Source: Paenibacillus montanisoli
GTDB lineage: Bacteria > Bacillota > Bacilli > Paenibacillales > Paenibacillaceae
Length of the DNA: 64,000 nucleotides
NCBI RefSeq assembly: GCF_003268025.1
Contig: NZ_QLUW01000005.1
Coordinates: forward strand, 186,001-250,000
Direction of reading: 5' to 3'
Both the position numbers and the translations under genes were made by a program. Of this stretch, positions 24,444 to 34,480 are shown in pieces (position 1 is the first letter of the stretch; every line of letters begins with the position of its first letter). The notes below the pieces were generated by a model, which saw only the letters and a list, made by a program, of their open reading frames with translations, had not been told where the DNA came from and ran no database searches.

Positions 24444-27038
24444 CTATTCCAGCGCTACCTTCACGGTAGCCTGCTGCTTCGGTTTAAGCTCCAGATGCAC
24501 GATATTATTATCGACCGGAAGAGAAGCAAGCTCTTGCTCGAGGAGGTCCGTCAGCGAAGCTGATTTCACGGCCGAGTCAGCCAGCTTGATCACCGCGGCA
24601 TTGCCCGTATCCAGCAGATTCTGGACGCGGATGATGACGGCGCCCTCTTCTCCCTCGGCCGGCTTGACGTGGTATGCAGCCACGCCGTCCCCTTCCACGG
24701 AGAGCCATTCGCCGGAGGCTTCGCGCGGACAGTTGACCACCGGGAATTTCTGAACCGGATGGGAGACCTGAATGCCGTATGCCGTTGCTTGCTCCGGCTT
24801 GAATTCGGAAATGCCCAGCAATTCGTACTTCACCGTCAGGACGCCGGGCTGAGAAGCTCTGAAATTCGTATCCCAGTAGTTGTTGACCGGCCAAGCCAGC
24901 AGCAGCGGGTTCTCTTGGCGCGACACCGCTTTCTGCTCTTTGCCGAAGTTGAAGCCGCCGATTTGCACGAGCGGCGCGTCCGGACAGGCCAAGATGACGC
25001 CGTGCGAGCCATCATAGACGGAGATGGTCTGATCGACGGTCACCCAGTCGCGGCATACGCCCGGAAGCTGCTCCTGGTCCAGCTTGACGAACGTGCCCGC
25101 GCTGTCAAACGCAGCCTCCCAGCCGTTCTTCAAGTTCAGCGGGAACGTGAAGTACATCGCTTCCGGCTCGCGGATATCGGTCTTATGGAACGTCGCAACC
25201 AGCTCGATGCCGGGGCGGTGAGCAAAGAACGTGATCCGCTGCTCCAGACCGCTCACGCCGGGCGCTTCCCATTTCAGCACAAGCGTAGCGCCGGAATCAT
25301 GCCGCTCGATGCTTGAGGAAATCAGCCTGCTCGCGCCTTTACGGACGGACGACCATTCGTTGTTCCAGCAGCTGATGCTATTGTTGCATTTCTCGATTTC
25401 CCGAGGGAACAAGGTCACCCGCGTTTGCGGATGCTTCAGCGGATCGATGCTCTCATGCACGTACTGGAAGAAGGTCCATTCGCTCGACGTATCGAGCATC
25501 GGCCAATTCAGCGACTTGTCGACGAGCTCCGTAATGCGTCCGGTTGTTGGCTCAAACGCAAGCCGATAGTACGGCGTTTCGATGGAACGATCCGTCGTGA
25601 CGACGGCTTCGGCGTTTCGCACCGGCTTGAGCTCCTTCACAGGGATCGTGCGCCAGCTGAACGGCGGAAGCGTGACGATGCCGTAGGACGGCGTTTTCCA
25701 GTTATCGTCCATGTTGTTCCAATGGAATTTGTACCGGTTTGCCGCGGTATGGCGTCCTTCGTGCAGAAACTCTTCAGGGATGCGCAGGTCGCAGCTCGCC
25801 TCGGCATGCGTCGGGTTGACCAGCAGAATGCCTTCCGGCTGCTCGGATTGAAGCGGATTGTTCGCCAGCTTCTCCATTTGGCTCGAAAGCAAGTAGCTGC
25901 TGACGCTGTTGGCCTGGTAAGCATAGTGCGCCTTGTGCATCCATTGCGTCTTCGTAAACTGCGCGTCCGGCTCAAGGATGGATACGTTGGCTCCCCAAGT
26001 ATGCTCGTCATACAAGTTCGCATGATCCCAAGCTTCTTCGTTCAGCTGCTTGTAACGGGAATTCGGCGTACCCTGAAAAGCCTCCAGCAATTCCGCGCTC
26101 TTCAAGCTGACCTTCGTTCTCCGGTTCAGTTTGGTCTCCTCCGCCGAGCTTGCCGCGCCGAAATTCCAGTAATCGGTCCAATCGCCGGCATGCACGGGGA
26201 TTTGTTCCTTCGGAATCGTCCGCAGCCGTTTAAGCAGCATTTCCGGCGTGATGAGACGGATGCGCTGCTCGTGGCCCTCTTCGTTCCATCTGCGGAACAT
26301 TTCGAGCAAATCCTGGTCGGGCGGCGTATTGTCGAGCATCGGAATGTTGGTCGCGGAGATGTACATGAAGTCCTGGTTGTATCCTTCGCTCTCAATGCGT
26401 TGAATGTACTTATCCAGCCCTTCCTTCATACGCTTCGTGCTCTTCTCCCATAGATAGCAAATTTGCGTAAGCATCGAATAATGCTCGCCATGGAAGGTCA
26501 TCAGCTCGCGGCCATCCGGAGCCTGCCAGCGGAACGCGCCCGGGCGGGAAAGCGGTATGCCGCCGAAGTGAGTATTGATCCCCGTCGTGTACAGCTCGAT
26601 GCCGGCGTCTAGCATCAGCTGCGACAAAGCCCATGGCTGACCGTTAATATCGTGATTGATGGCGGTGTTGGCGGCGATGCCAAACCGCTCCCGCAGCTGC
26701 TTCACCGGATAGAACATCCGCGCGAGCTGCTCCGCATTGCAAAGCGGCGTGGTGTGCAGGTTCATGGCTGCGATGCAAATCTGGCCGTTCTTCAAATAAC
26801 GGGCGAACCGGTCAACTTGCGGAGGCGTTGCCGATTCCAGCCAGCGCATAACGGGCGCCGTCGCTTCGCAGGTCCAATAGAACCGCGATTCCTCCGGCTC
26901 CTGCTCCGTCCGCTCGCACAGATCGATCGCCTGGTCGATATATTCACGCTGCAGCTCCCACAGTACGGGCTGCGGATGCGTATATCCGACATCTAGATGG
27001 CTATGGTGATAGACTAATATCTCTTTGATTTTGGACAT
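24444..27038 (-). CDS. GH38-like alpha-mannosidase
   Basis: This 864-aa protein starts with the GH38 barrel motif [15 protein letters not shown], whose His and Asp bind zinc. The expected nucleophile region reads [20 protein letters not shown] (about residue 150), and [15 protein letters not shown] follows. The long beta-rich C-terminal part is typical of the family. It lacks a signal peptide and would trim alpha-mannosyl residues in the cytoplasm. The gene is monocistronic, with its own copy of the 40-bp element and cre-like box upstream. Some members of this branch are annotated DUF5054, so substrate specificity is not certain. Confidence 0.82.
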   Translation of the reverse strand: MSKIKEILVYHHSHLDVGYTHPQPVLWELQREYIDQAIDLCERTEQEPEESRFYWTCEATAPVMRWLESATPPQVDRFARYLKNGQICIAAMNLHTTPLCNAEQLARMFYPVKQLRERFGIAANTAINHDINGQPWALSQLMLDAGIELYTTGINTHFGGIPLSRPGAFRWQAPDGRELMTFHGEHYSMLTQICYLWEKSTKRMKEGLDKYIQRIESEGYNQDFMYISATNIPMLDNTPPDQDLLEMFRRWNEEGHEQRIRLITPEMLLKRLRTIPKEQIPVHAGDWTDYWNFGAASSAEETKLNRRTKVSLKSAELLEAFQGTPNSRYKQLNEEAWDHANLYDEHTWGANVSILEPDAQFTKTQWMHKAHYAYQANSVSSYLLSSQMEKLANNPLQSEQPEGILLVNPTHAEASCDLRIPEEFLHEGRHTAANRYKFHWNNMDDNWKTPSYGIVTLPPFSWRTIPVKELKPVRNAEAVVTTDRSIETPYYRLAFEPTTGRITELVDKSLNWPMLDTSSEWTFFQYVHESIDPLKHPQTRVTLFPREIEKCNNSISCWNNEWSSVRKGASRLISSSIERHDSGATLVLKWEAPGVSGLEQRITFFAHRPGIELVATFHKTDIREPEAMYFTFPLNLKNGWEAAFDSAGTFVKLDQEQLPGVCRDWVTVDQTISVYDGSHGVILACPDAPLVQIGGFNFGKEQKAVSRQENPLLLAWPVNNYWDTNFRASQPGVLTVKYELLGISEFKPEQATAYGIQVSHPVQKFPVVNCPREASGEWLSVEGDGVAAYHVKPAEGEEGAVIIRVQNLLDTGNAAVIKLADSAVKSASLTDLLEQELASLPVDNNIVHLELKPKQQATVKVALE

Positions 27039-27063
27039 AAGGAAAAGGCACCTCCGAATATGA

Positions 27064-27153
27064 ATAAACCGCTTTCATGACCTACTCGGATTATACTGGC
27101 GCTAAACGGCGGTGTCTTTACGACCGAAGGCCACAGTTTTACAATTTGAGGAC
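27064..27153 (-). promoter_or_regulatory. AraC-type operator, -10 and cre-like box of the GH38 gene (copy B)
   Basis: In minus-strand direction the 40-bp element (27153-27114, ending GTAAAGAC) is followed after 18 bp by TATAAT (27095-27090). TGAAAGCGG (27077-27069) begins a half-conserved cre box. The order and spacing equal those at 23.4 and 34.5 kb. Confidence 0.72.
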
Positions 27154-27202
27154 ACGGAAGAGAGATGGGGCCTCGCCGCTAATTTCGCCGCACGGTTCAT
27201 GC

Positions 27203-27247
27203 GAAAAGGGCGATTTGCGGCATCAAGCCCCGCAAATCGCCCTTTTC
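27203..27247. terminator. terminator of the lipoprotein-to-lactonase operon
   Basis: AAAAGGGCGATTTGCGG and its exact complement form a 17-bp stem with a 10-nt loop, with T-runs on both outer sides. It ends the minus-strand operon after the SMP-30 gene. Confidence 0.88.
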
Positions 27248-27258
27248 GTTCATGCCGG

Positions 27259-28113
27259 CTATGTAACTGCGTTTATAATTTTCGTAATATGCCAACGGCC
27301 CAAATTAGCCGTGTATACATCCTGGCCGCGAACGGCGCAGTTCGTCGGGTGGCAAAGCGTGTGCGCCTCGGGATCGTAGTAGAGCAGCTCCAAACCGCCT
27401 TCTTGCGAATGGCGGTAAATCATGGAAGGCTCATAGCAGCTGATATAGAGCCGCCCATCCCCATCGAGCGCAAGCCCGTCAGGCAGCGCGTCCACGCGGA
27501 CGACAAGCTCCTTCTCTCCCGGGCGGCCGTCCGCCAGAATCGGGATCCGCGAGATTTGCCGGCCGAACGTCTCGGCTACGTAGAGGCAGCTGCCGTCCGC
27601 AGCGAGCGCCATGCCGTTCGCGAAACGCATCGGCTCGCGGTACCATAGCTCTCCCTCTCCGGTTTGCAGGTCAAAGCTCCAGATTCCCGGACCTGCCTCG
27701 TTGGAATCGTAGCTGTCGCTCACGTACAGACGGCCCCTCTTCTCATCAACGACCGGGAAATTCGGAATACGGATGGATCCGTCTCCGCCCGCGAACCGAA
27801 CAAGCTCTTGCCGGTCCGCGCTCAGCTTGAACACGGCCGCATGCTTCAGATCGCAAATATATAGCTGCCCTGCGGAATCGAAGGCAATGCCGAGCACGAA
27901 ACCGGACGTGGTCGCGATTTGGCGGATGGATTGCCCGTTCGCATCGATGCGGAATATTTCGCCCCGCTCGCCGCCGCACCATACATGGCCTTCTTGATCG
28001 AAGGCGATGCATTCCGGATGATTAAGCTGCGGCTCGGTAAAAATCCCGTCGAAGAACATAACCCCGTTCTCGGCCGGGAGCAGCGCTTCTTGCCCTTGCC
28101 ATGCCGGTTTCAT
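27259..28113 (-). CDS. SMP-30/gluconolactonase family lactonase
   Basis: This six-bladed beta-propeller of 284 aa hydrolyses sugar lactones with a bound divalent metal. Signatures are GIFTEPQLNHPECIAFDQEG near the N-terminus, RFANGMALAADGSCLYVAET in the middle, and LDGDGRLYISCYEPSMIYR. It is the last gene of the operon with the dehydrogenase and dehydratase, so it would open the lactone made by the SDR enzyme. The ribosome binding site is AAGGGGG. Confidence 0.85.
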   Translation of the reverse strand: MKPAWQGQEALLPAENGVMFFDGIFTEPQLNHPECIAFDQEGHVWCGGERGEIFRIDANGQSIRQIATTSGFVLGIAFDSAGQLYICDLKHAAVFKLSADRQELVRFAGGDGSIRIPNFPVVDEKRGRLYVSDSYDSNEAGPGIWSFDLQTGEGELWYREPMRFANGMALAADGSCLYVAETFGRQISRIPILADGRPGEKELVVRVDALPDGLALDGDGRLYISCYEPSMIYRHSQEGGLELLYYDPEAHTLCHPTNCAVRGQDVYTANLGRWHITKIINAVT

Positions 28114-28134
28114 CGTAAGCCCCCTTTACGCTTC

Positions 28135-29352
28135 CTATGCATTAGGATCCGCCCAACGATCGTTCGGAACAAGCGGAAACCATTCCGGCCTCGACGGATC
28201 TCTGTCGTACGGATAGCCGCCCAGCTCCCGGTACAGCTCCGCATACCGGGCCAGCTTATCGCGGTCGATGTCAATGCCGAGTCCCGGGCCTTCAGGCACC
28301 TGGATCGCACCGTTCTCATACGTCATTTTGCCGCCCACGATAATGTCATCTACCAGATGGTGATAGTGCGCATCGGCCGCATGGGCCAGATTCGGCACGA
28401 CCGCGCCCAGATGGAGCATGGTCGCCAGCTGGATGCCGAGCTCGCCGGAGGAATGAACGGCCACCCCGAGCTGAAAGGTCTCGCAAACGCCCGCCGCTTT
28501 GATGCAAGCACGGATGCCGCCCCAGAACGTCGTATCGAGCAGAATGACATCGACGGACAGGTCCAGAATATTGGCGGCCAGCTGCTCGAAATTGACGACC
28601 ACCGTATTCGTCGCCGTCGGAATCCGCACCATGGAGCGTACGCGGCGCATGCCATTAAGCCCCCAAGTCGGGTCTTCGTAGTAATCGTTGTTCAAGTGCT
28701 CGATCGCTTGCCCGAAACGGATGGATTCCTCTACGCTGAGCGCCGCATTGGGGTCATAGCGCAGCTTATCCTGCGGAAATGCCGCGGCGAGCGCCTTGTA
28801 GCATTCCAGCTCATAATCGGGATGGAATACGCCGCCCTTGAGCTTATGTACCGTGAAGCCATATTGGTTTTTTAACTCGCGGCAGTGGTCGATCAGCTGC
28901 TGAACCGTCCGCACCTCCGCTTCGCCTTTCTCGTTCGGAAGACGGTAGAATAAGTAGCTTGCGAAAGGCACCTGATCGCGGACCTTGCCGCCCAGTAGCT
29001 GGTGCACCGGCAGATTCAGCTTCTTGCCCATAATGTCCAGGCAGGCAAACTCAATCGCCGCAAACAGCTGCGTGCGGTTATTGTAGAGGCTTGCCGTCGG
29101 ATTGCAAATTTTGAAGCGCAGCTCCTCCAGCTGAAACGGATTGTGCCCCAACAGGTAGCGCTTCAGTCCCGCAAACGCAAGCTCCGCGCTCTCCCCGCCT
29201 CCGCCCATCTCGCCGTAGCCCGTAATGCCCTCATCGGTTTCCACTTCGATAATCGTCCTCACGAACCGCCCCCAATGGGCGCCATTGCTGTGGCGCAGGG
29301 GAGCCGTGAGCGGAACGGTAACGGTCGTCGCCTTAATATCGGTAATTTTCAT
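28135..29352 (-). CDS. glucarate-dehydratase-like enolase superfamily enzyme
   Basis: This 405-aa enolase-superfamily dehydratase has an N-terminal capping domain and a barrel with HKLKGG (catalytic lysine), metal ligands in YDPNAAL, YEDP and a third acidic position, and the His of [17 protein letters not shown]. The KLKGG and DTTFWGG motifs place it near the glucarate dehydratase subgroup. It would convert a sugar acid to a 2-keto-3-deoxy acid. The substrate is unknown; rhamnonate, mannonate or a uronate-derived acid would fit the neighbours. It lies between the SDR and lactonase genes with short gaps. Confidence 0.82.
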   Translation of the reverse strand: MKITDIKATTVTVPLTAPLRHSNGAHWGRFVRTIIEVETDEGITGYGEMGGGGESAELAFAGLKRYLLGHNPFQLEELRFKICNPTASLYNNRTQLFAAIEFACLDIMGKKLNLPVHQLLGGKVRDQVPFASYLFYRLPNEKGEAEVRTVQQLIDHCRELKNQYGFTVHKLKGGVFHPDYELECYKALAAAFPQDKLRYDPNAALSVEESIRFGQAIEHLNNDYYEDPTWGLNGMRRVRSMVRIPTATNTVVVNFEQLAANILDLSVDVILLDTTFWGGIRACIKAAGVCETFQLGVAVHSSGELGIQLATMLHLGAVVPNLAHAADAHYHHLVDDIIVGGKMTYENGAIQVPEGPGLGIDIDRDKLARYAELYRELGGYPYDRDPSRPEWFPLVPNDRWADPNA

Positions 29353-29368
29353 CTTCTCAAGCTCCTTC

Positions 29369-30172
29369 TCATTCCGGCAAATGAACGCCCAGCGCGGCTG
29401 TCATGCCTCCGTCGATTTTGTATTCCCCGCCGGTAATAAACGAAGCCCGGTCGCTGGCCAAGAAGGCAATCAGCTCCGCCACTTCATCCGCCCTGGCGAC
29501 GCGTCCGAGCGGGTGCATGCCGCCCCAATCGCCCAGCATTTGCTCCATGGACTTGTCGCCCTTGAACAGGTCGGCCGCCCAGCGCAGCATCGGCGTATCC
29601 ACGGAAGCCGGGCATACCGCGTTGAAGCGAATCGCCTCCTCCGCGTGGTCTAGCGCCATGGCGCGCGTGAGCGCATTGATCGCACCTTTGCTCGCCGTGT
29701 AAGCGGCAACGCCCTTCTGCGAAGCGAACGCCTGCACGGAAGAGACGTTCACCACCGCGCCTCCTCCGCGTTTACGCATTTCCGGAAGCGCGTACTTGCA
29801 GCTTAAGAAGACGCCTTTCACGTTGATGCCGAGGACTTCATCCCATGTTTCTTCGGACGTATCCACGACATCCCCGTAGCGTTGGACGCCGGCGCTGTTC
29901 ACCAGAATGTCGATGCCGCCATAAAGGCTGACGGCCGCCTGCATCAGCCGCTGAACCTCCTCGGCGTGCCGAATATCCGCTCGATAGGCGGTAACGCTCA
30001 GACCTTCCTTCGCCATGGCATCGACCGCCTCATCGCATTCCGCTTCGCTAATTCCGCAGATGACGACAGCCGCGCCGCCCTGGGCCAGCCGTCTTGCCGC
30101 CCCATAGCCGATTCCTTTGGTCCCGCCTGTCACTACCGCTACCTTCCCTTGAAATTCCGTCGCTATCTGCAT
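29369..30172 (-). CDS. SDR-family NAD(P)-dependent sugar dehydrogenase
   Basis: This short-chain dehydrogenase of 267 aa has the cofactor motif [10 protein letters not shown] (about 16-25), the NSAG motif in [10 protein letters not shown], the catalytic Ser in NVSSVQ and YTASK (Tyr and Lys). The C-terminus has the normal [12 protein letters not shown]. In this operon it probably oxidises an aldose to a lactone, or a ketose/polyol at another carbon. The ribosome binding site is AAGGAG. Confidence 0.87.
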   Translation of the reverse strand: MQIATEFQGKVAVVTGGTKGIGYGAARRLAQGGAAVVICGISEAECDEAVDAMAKEGLSVTAYRADIRHAEEVQRLMQAAVSLYGGIDILVNSAGVQRYGDVVDTSEETWDEVLGINVKGVFLSCKYALPEMRKRGGGAVVNVSSVQAFASQKGVAAYTASKGAINALTRAMALDHAEEAIRFNAVCPASVDTPMLRWAADLFKGDKSMEQMLGDWGGMHPLGRVARADEVAELIAFLASDRASFITGGEYKIDGGMTAALGVHLPE

Positions 30173-30207
30173 GGCAAGTCACTCCTTCCCGCATGATCGT
30201 TGCTTGT

Positions 30208-31263
30208 TTATTTCTTCGCTTCATAAGGCACGGTTCTTAGCCAGAACCGCAGCGTCTGCATCGGCCCGATCGTGCCTGCCGAGCCGTTCCGCAGCGATTC
30301 CTCGATTCCGCTCGTCGGATAGCCGCAGAAAGGCTCCAAGCCGATATTGTAATGCCGGCCGTACCACGGATAGGCTTTGGTATCGCCGAACTCCTGCCAG
30401 TACCACGCGTGCGGGAACTGCTTCCCGTCCCATTCCACGCGCAGGCCGAGACCGAGCCGTTGATTCTCCACCTCGTACCAGGCCTTGTCTTCGAATCCGG
30501 TTAAATAGACGATATCCGACGGCTCGCCTCGGTCAGGGAGAACCGATAGATCGAAGCGCTGCCCATTCAAGTCTTCCGCTAGCGGCCATTCGTACCGCTT
30601 CCCCCGCTTCACGCGGCCCGGCGGCACCTGTGAATCCATCTCCTCCGTCACGATTGCCGCACCCTCCGGCAGCCGAATCCGGCAGCCCGGTTCGACGAAC
30701 GGCTGGCCGAGCGCAATATGATGACCCCACATAAACTGCAGCGGCAGCCCTGCCAAATTCTCCAGCTCTTCCTCGATAAATAACGCCGGCGACCCTAGTT
30801 CGAGCCGTATCGTCTTGCGCAGCTCGAACGGCACCTTCTTCGGGCGTACCCGGAAACGCACGCCGATCCGCTCCGGCGTATCCTCTACGATTTCATAGTC
30901 CCACGGCATATGCGCGACCTCGCCGTGCTGGCCGAATTGCGCGCCCATGTACAGGCTTGGCGGGCCTCCGTTCGGAAACACCTCCTGCCAGCCGCCGGGA
31001 TAGTAATCGATGAACGAAGATACCGAATCCGGCGACGTCGGCAAGTAGGCGCCGGGATTTTGAACGCCCTGCGCGCTAAGCCACATAAAGTCTAGATCCG
31101 CAGACTTATAGAGATATTCGAAAATTTCCGTCCCTTTATCCGGCAAAATCGATACCCGCACCTTGTCATTCTCCAGAACGACCGTCCGCATGCCGAAGGT
31201 CGTCACTTGATCATGGATGCGGCAGCCATAGTTGCGCTGCGGCCGGTAGATGCCTGTTCCCAT
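30208..31263 (-). CDS. DUF4432 / aldose-1-epimerase-like protein
   Basis: This 351-aa protein has the galactose-mutarotase-like beta-sandwich: RTVVLENDKVRVSILPDKGT near the N-terminus, GWQEVFPNGG, the histidine region MWGHHIALGQPF and a C-terminal GLEPFCGYP. It may interconvert sugar anomers before oxidation. I start at the ATG that follows GAAGGAG; the longer frame enters the preceding gene. It lies directly after the DUF4185 stop codon and is translationally coupled. Confidence 0.82.
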   Translation of the reverse strand: MGTGIYRPQRNYGCRIHDQVTTFGMRTVVLENDKVRVSILPDKGTEIFEYLYKSADLDFMWLSAQGVQNPGAYLPTSPDSVSSFIDYYPGGWQEVFPNGGPPSLYMGAQFGQHGEVAHMPWDYEIVEDTPERIGVRFRVRPKKVPFELRKTIRLELGSPALFIEEELENLAGLPLQFMWGHHIALGQPFVEPGCRIRLPEGAAIVTEEMDSQVPPGRVKRGKRYEWPLAEDLNGQRFDLSVLPDRGEPSDIVYLTGFEDKAWYEVENQRLGLGLRVEWDGKQFPHAWYWQEFGDTKAYPWYGRHYNIGLEPFCGYPTSGIEESLRNGSAGTIGPMQTLRFWLRTVPYEAKK

Positions 31264-31268
31264 TACGC

Positions 31269-33674
31269 TCACTCCTTCGCTTTGATTTCCCGCAGATTCA
31301 TCCACCGCGGGCGGTAAATATCGCTGTTGGCCATATTGGCCGCTCCGTCTGCCGTATTGACGTTGTAGGAAATCAGCAGCTCGCCCGGCTTCGAGAGATG
31401 CGGGTGCGCTTTGGCATTGTACGTGAATATCCCCTGGCCCGCGCTCGCCTCGTCATTCGCGTAGATAACCGTTTCCTCGCCGAACGGTCCCCACGGATGC
31501 TCGGCTACGCGGATAGCCGTACCGCTTCCGACCGTTCCTTTCTGATAGACAAGCACATAGCTGCCCTTGAAAGGCCCCTCCTTCATCGGAGTGACGCTAA
31601 GCTCGGGCGATACGTGGTCGGCGAGCGCGGCCGCCTTCGCAATATCCGCCGACCATCCTTCGCCGTCCCAGTACGTCCACTTGTCGAACTGCTCGATCTG
31701 CTCCGGTTTAACGCGCGCCACTAGCAGCTGCTTATCGGAAGGCTGGTCCAGATAACCGTATACATACACGTAACCATCGGGACTGGGGGCGCCGGCCGAC
31801 TCCGTATTGGCCATAATGCCGGCGCCGAACACGTGGTTCCCCGCATCCGCCGAAGCCGGGCGATGGAACAGCGGCGTATCCCGCTGCTCGGCCTGGGCCC
31901 ATTGCGGAAGGCCATCTTCCCCGCCTAACGGAACCCGAATCATCGAAACGTCGTCAATGGCGAACTGAAAGCCCGCAGGTCCGTTCGGATCATGCTTCAT
32001 CAAGATCGGGAGCAGGTACAGCTGCTCGTTCAGCACGATCCCATCCTGCAGCCAATACCAGTAGGCGGCAGGCATCCCGTCCCCCCCGGTAGAAGCTTCC
32101 GGCTTGACCCGGCTCACGTCCGGCTTGAAGATCGCGTCGACCGTCGTTCCTTCGCCTTTATCCCCGTAGTAAAATTTCATCTGCCCCGGGCTCGGCTCCT
32201 GTCCGTTCAACACTGCCATCGTATTGTTCACGAGCTTGCCCGTTCTGACATGCGTGGTCGGATCCGCTTGCCCGATAAACGTATCGCTGAACAGCCACAG
32301 CGTCTTCTCGTCAGCGCTGCCGCCCGGCTGGTCGTAACCGGAAGCCGGGATGGAGAAAATACCGTCCGCGCCCGTCCATTCTAAGTTATTGCTGAACATG
32401 GCGGTCCATTCCGGTGCCGGCTCTGCCGCCATGCCCTCTCCGCAATAGAAGCGCACCTCGCTGAGGCCGAACCCCCGCTTCGAGCCGCTCCAATTGCCCG
32501 CCGGATCATTGGCATCCACGGACAGCTTCACATAGCGGGCCGAGACGTCTCCAAATTGGATCGGCGAATGCGCCTCGTCGTTCAGGTTCGTCGCGTCCAG
32601 CTTCGCGGAGCCATCTGCTTTAGACAGCTCATAAGGGAACCCTTCGCCTTTTAACTCCGTCCATTGAACCGCGTCCAGCGAGTAAAACACCTTGATCCGC
32701 CGCATTCCCTCGCCCGTATAATCATTCTCCGGGTGCTCCGGATCCAGGCGGTTGTAGTTCCAGACCCACATTTCCCGCAGCGGATAAGTTCCGCCCAGGT
32801 CATAGACGGCATCGACCGCCGCCTGGCCCTGCTTTGGCTCCGCAAGCCACATCGTCGCGCCGGACGCGTCGTTATCGTGCGTATCCTTCTTCGACAGCAA
32901 GCCGCTCATGCCATAGCCGTTAACCGTGTTGACAGCCAATGTCTCCTGGCTCTCATCGCCGCCAACCGCTTCGGCGCTGATCATGCCATCCGCCTCAGGC
33001 CGGTGCACATATTTATAGAAGCAGACCTCACTGAGGCCGAAGACCGCCTCATGGCCCGATTTTCCGCCCCAATTCCCTTCCCCGGGCACCGCTTTCGCCG
33101 TAAGCTTCACGAAACGGGCCGGCAGGCCGTCAAACTCGACAGGCGCATGACTGTCCCGCAGATTAGTCGCCTGCTGCGCATTCGAGCCTTCCGCCTTCGC
33201 CAGCTGGTAAGGGTAGCCTTTGCCTTTCCACTCCGACCATGTTTCTCCGTCCTGCGAGTAATAAATCTGGATATGCTTGAGTCCCCGGGCGGTAAAGGCA
33301 TCGCCCTTCTGATCCGGTTCGTTGTAATTCCACACCCACATTTCAGACAACGGCTCCACCTTGCCGAAATCGAACGTAATCGATACTTCCTCTTGATCCA
33401 GCACCTTCGTTTGCCACATGGCGTTTGGCATTCTGCCGTGCGTGCGGAGCTTTCCGATCGATCCGGACATCCCGGAATTATTCACGGCTTTATTGGCACT
33501 GAAGCCTTTCGCATCGTCCGCCGACGCCGCAATCGCCGACAGCTGCACCCCATAAGCGGGCTCAGCGGCAAACGCCTCATCCTGTTTATTGAAGAAGCGA
33601 AAATAGCCTAAAGCAAGCACTGCAGTCAACGCAACAATGGCGAGAACCATGCTGATCTTTCGTCTCGCTTTCAC
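31269..33674 (-). CDS. membrane-anchored protein with two discoidin-like modules and DUF4185
   Basis: The N-terminus has a positively charged start (VKARRKISM) and one hydrophobic helix, either an anchor or a signal peptide ending near AFAAEP. Two F5/8 type C modules follow (about residues 45-215 and 225-410), each with a MWVWNYN motif. The C-terminal half is the DUF4185 propeller (LWLFSDTFIGQADPTTHVRT, HLSKPGELLISYNVNT). It is the exported counterpart of the protein at 15-17 kb. I place the start at a GTG 8 nt after AGGGGGA; the 28 codons upstream have no site. It probably binds or cleaves glycan at the surface. Confidence 0.8.
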   Translation of the reverse strand: MKARRKISMVLAIVALTAVLALGYFRFFNKQDEAFAAEPAYGVQLSAIAASADDAKGFSANKAVNNSGMSGSIGKLRTHGRMPNAMWQTKVLDQEEVSITFDFGKVEPLSEMWVWNYNEPDQKGDAFTARGLKHIQIYYSQDGETWSEWKGKGYPYQLAKAEGSNAQQATNLRDSHAPVEFDGLPARFVKLTAKAVPGEGNWGGKSGHEAVFGLSEVCFYKYVHRPEADGMISAEAVGGDESQETLAVNTVNGYGMSGLLSKKDTHDNDASGATMWLAEPKQGQAAVDAVYDLGGTYPLREMWVWNYNRLDPEHPENDYTGEGMRRIKVFYSLDAVQWTELKGEGFPYELSKADGSAKLDATNLNDEAHSPIQFGDVSARYVKLSVDANDPAGNWSGSKRGFGLSEVRFYCGEGMAAEPAPEWTAMFSNNLEWTGADGIFSIPASGYDQPGGSADEKTLWLFSDTFIGQADPTTHVRTGKLVNNTMAVLNGQEPSPGQMKFYYGDKGEGTTVDAIFKPDVSRVKPEASTGGDGMPAAYWYWLQDGIVLNEQLYLLPILMKHDPNGPAGFQFAIDDVSMIRVPLGGEDGLPQWAQAEQRDTPLFHRPASADAGNHVFGAGIMANTESAGAPSPDGYVYVYGYLDQPSDKQLLVARVKPEQIEQFDKWTYWDGEGWSADIAKAAALADHVSPELSVTPMKEGPFKGSYVLVYQKGTVGSGTAIRVAEHPWGPFGEETVIYANDEASAGQGIFTYNAKAHPHLSKPGELLISYNVNTADGAANMANSDIYRPRWMNLREIKAKE

Positions 33675-33728
33675 CGCCCGATTCCCCCTGAACAATAAAA
33701 TCTCCGTGCGCTTTGATAGGGAAAGCAA

Positions 33729-33750
33729 GGGCGTTGGATCCCCAACGCCC
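33729..33750 (-). other. hairpin between lipoprotein and DUF4185 genes
   Basis: A perfect 9-bp stem (GGGCGTTGG/CCAACGCCC) with a 4-nt loop lies in the 89-bp gap. On the minus strand only TTGCTTTCC follows, so it is at best a leaky terminator that would lower expression of the later genes relative to the lipoprotein. Confidence 0.5.
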
Positions 33751-33763
33751 CATGCCACTCCTA

Positions 33764-34450
33764 TTATTTAGACGCTGTTTTAATGAAGCCCGTTTGTTGA
33801 ATCGTCGTGACCGGCTTCCCTTTCACCGTCATATCAAACGTCTTAACGGCGCTGTTGCCGACCTTGGCCGAAATGCCTTTGAGCGCGTAGACTTGGTCGA
33901 TCGTAATGACTTCATGACCGCCATGAGTCGGATCGAACACGTCCGGATTCAGGTAGACCTTCTTGATCACTTCGAGAACGCTCGTCGCCGTAAGGCTCGC
34001 ATCCTCCTTGAACGTGACCTTCTTGCCGCCAGCAGCCGCAACGGAAGTAATGGTCGCGTCTTTCAGCTTCTTCTCCGCCCACACTTTGCTGCCGATCAGC
34101 TGCTTCGTTTTGGCATTGTAATCCTTGATATCCTTGAACGAGTAAGTAACGGAATAGACATACTTGTTCTTCTCTTCCCGGAAGCCGATTTTGAAGCCCG
34201 CCGGTACGCTTTTCTTCAGAAATTTCGTTACGGCGTTCATGCCGTTTGGAAAATAATCCGAGTTGTCGTCTACCTTCCCGTTCTTGTCCGGCTTCTCCAC
34301 ATGATCTTTCAAAATCTCGATTCTCAGCGTCTTGTACCCGGCTCCCGCTGCGGAGGTAATGGTCAAGCCCGAGTTGACGTCGCCGGCCCAGCAGCCTGAC
34401 AACGCCATGACCAGCAGCAAACTTACGACTACGGTAACGATTTTTTTCAT
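33764..34450 (-). CDS. lipoprotein of unknown function in the glycan locus
   Basis: This 228-aa protein has a lipoprotein signal (MKKIVTVVVSLLLVMALSGC, lipobox ALSGC). The mature part is Lys-rich with alternating strands and no domain I recognise. It is the first gene behind the third copy of the 40-bp element, so it belongs to the glycan regulon and may be a surface glycan-binding factor. The ribosome binding site is GGGGAGG. Confidence 0.7.
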   Translation of the reverse strand: MKKIVTVVVSLLLVMALSGCWAGDVNSGLTITSAAGAGYKTLRIEILKDHVEKPDKNGKVDDNSDYFPNGMNAVTKFLKKSVPAGFKIGFREEKNKYVYSVTYSFKDIKDYNAKTKQLIGSKVWAEKKLKDATITSVAAAGGKKVTFKEDASLTATSVLEVIKKVYLNPDVFDPTHGGHEVITIDQVYALKGISAKVGNSAVKTFDMTVKGKPVTTIQQTGFIKTASK

Positions 34451-34480
34451 TTCTGTAATGCCTCCCCGGTTTATTTTTTA

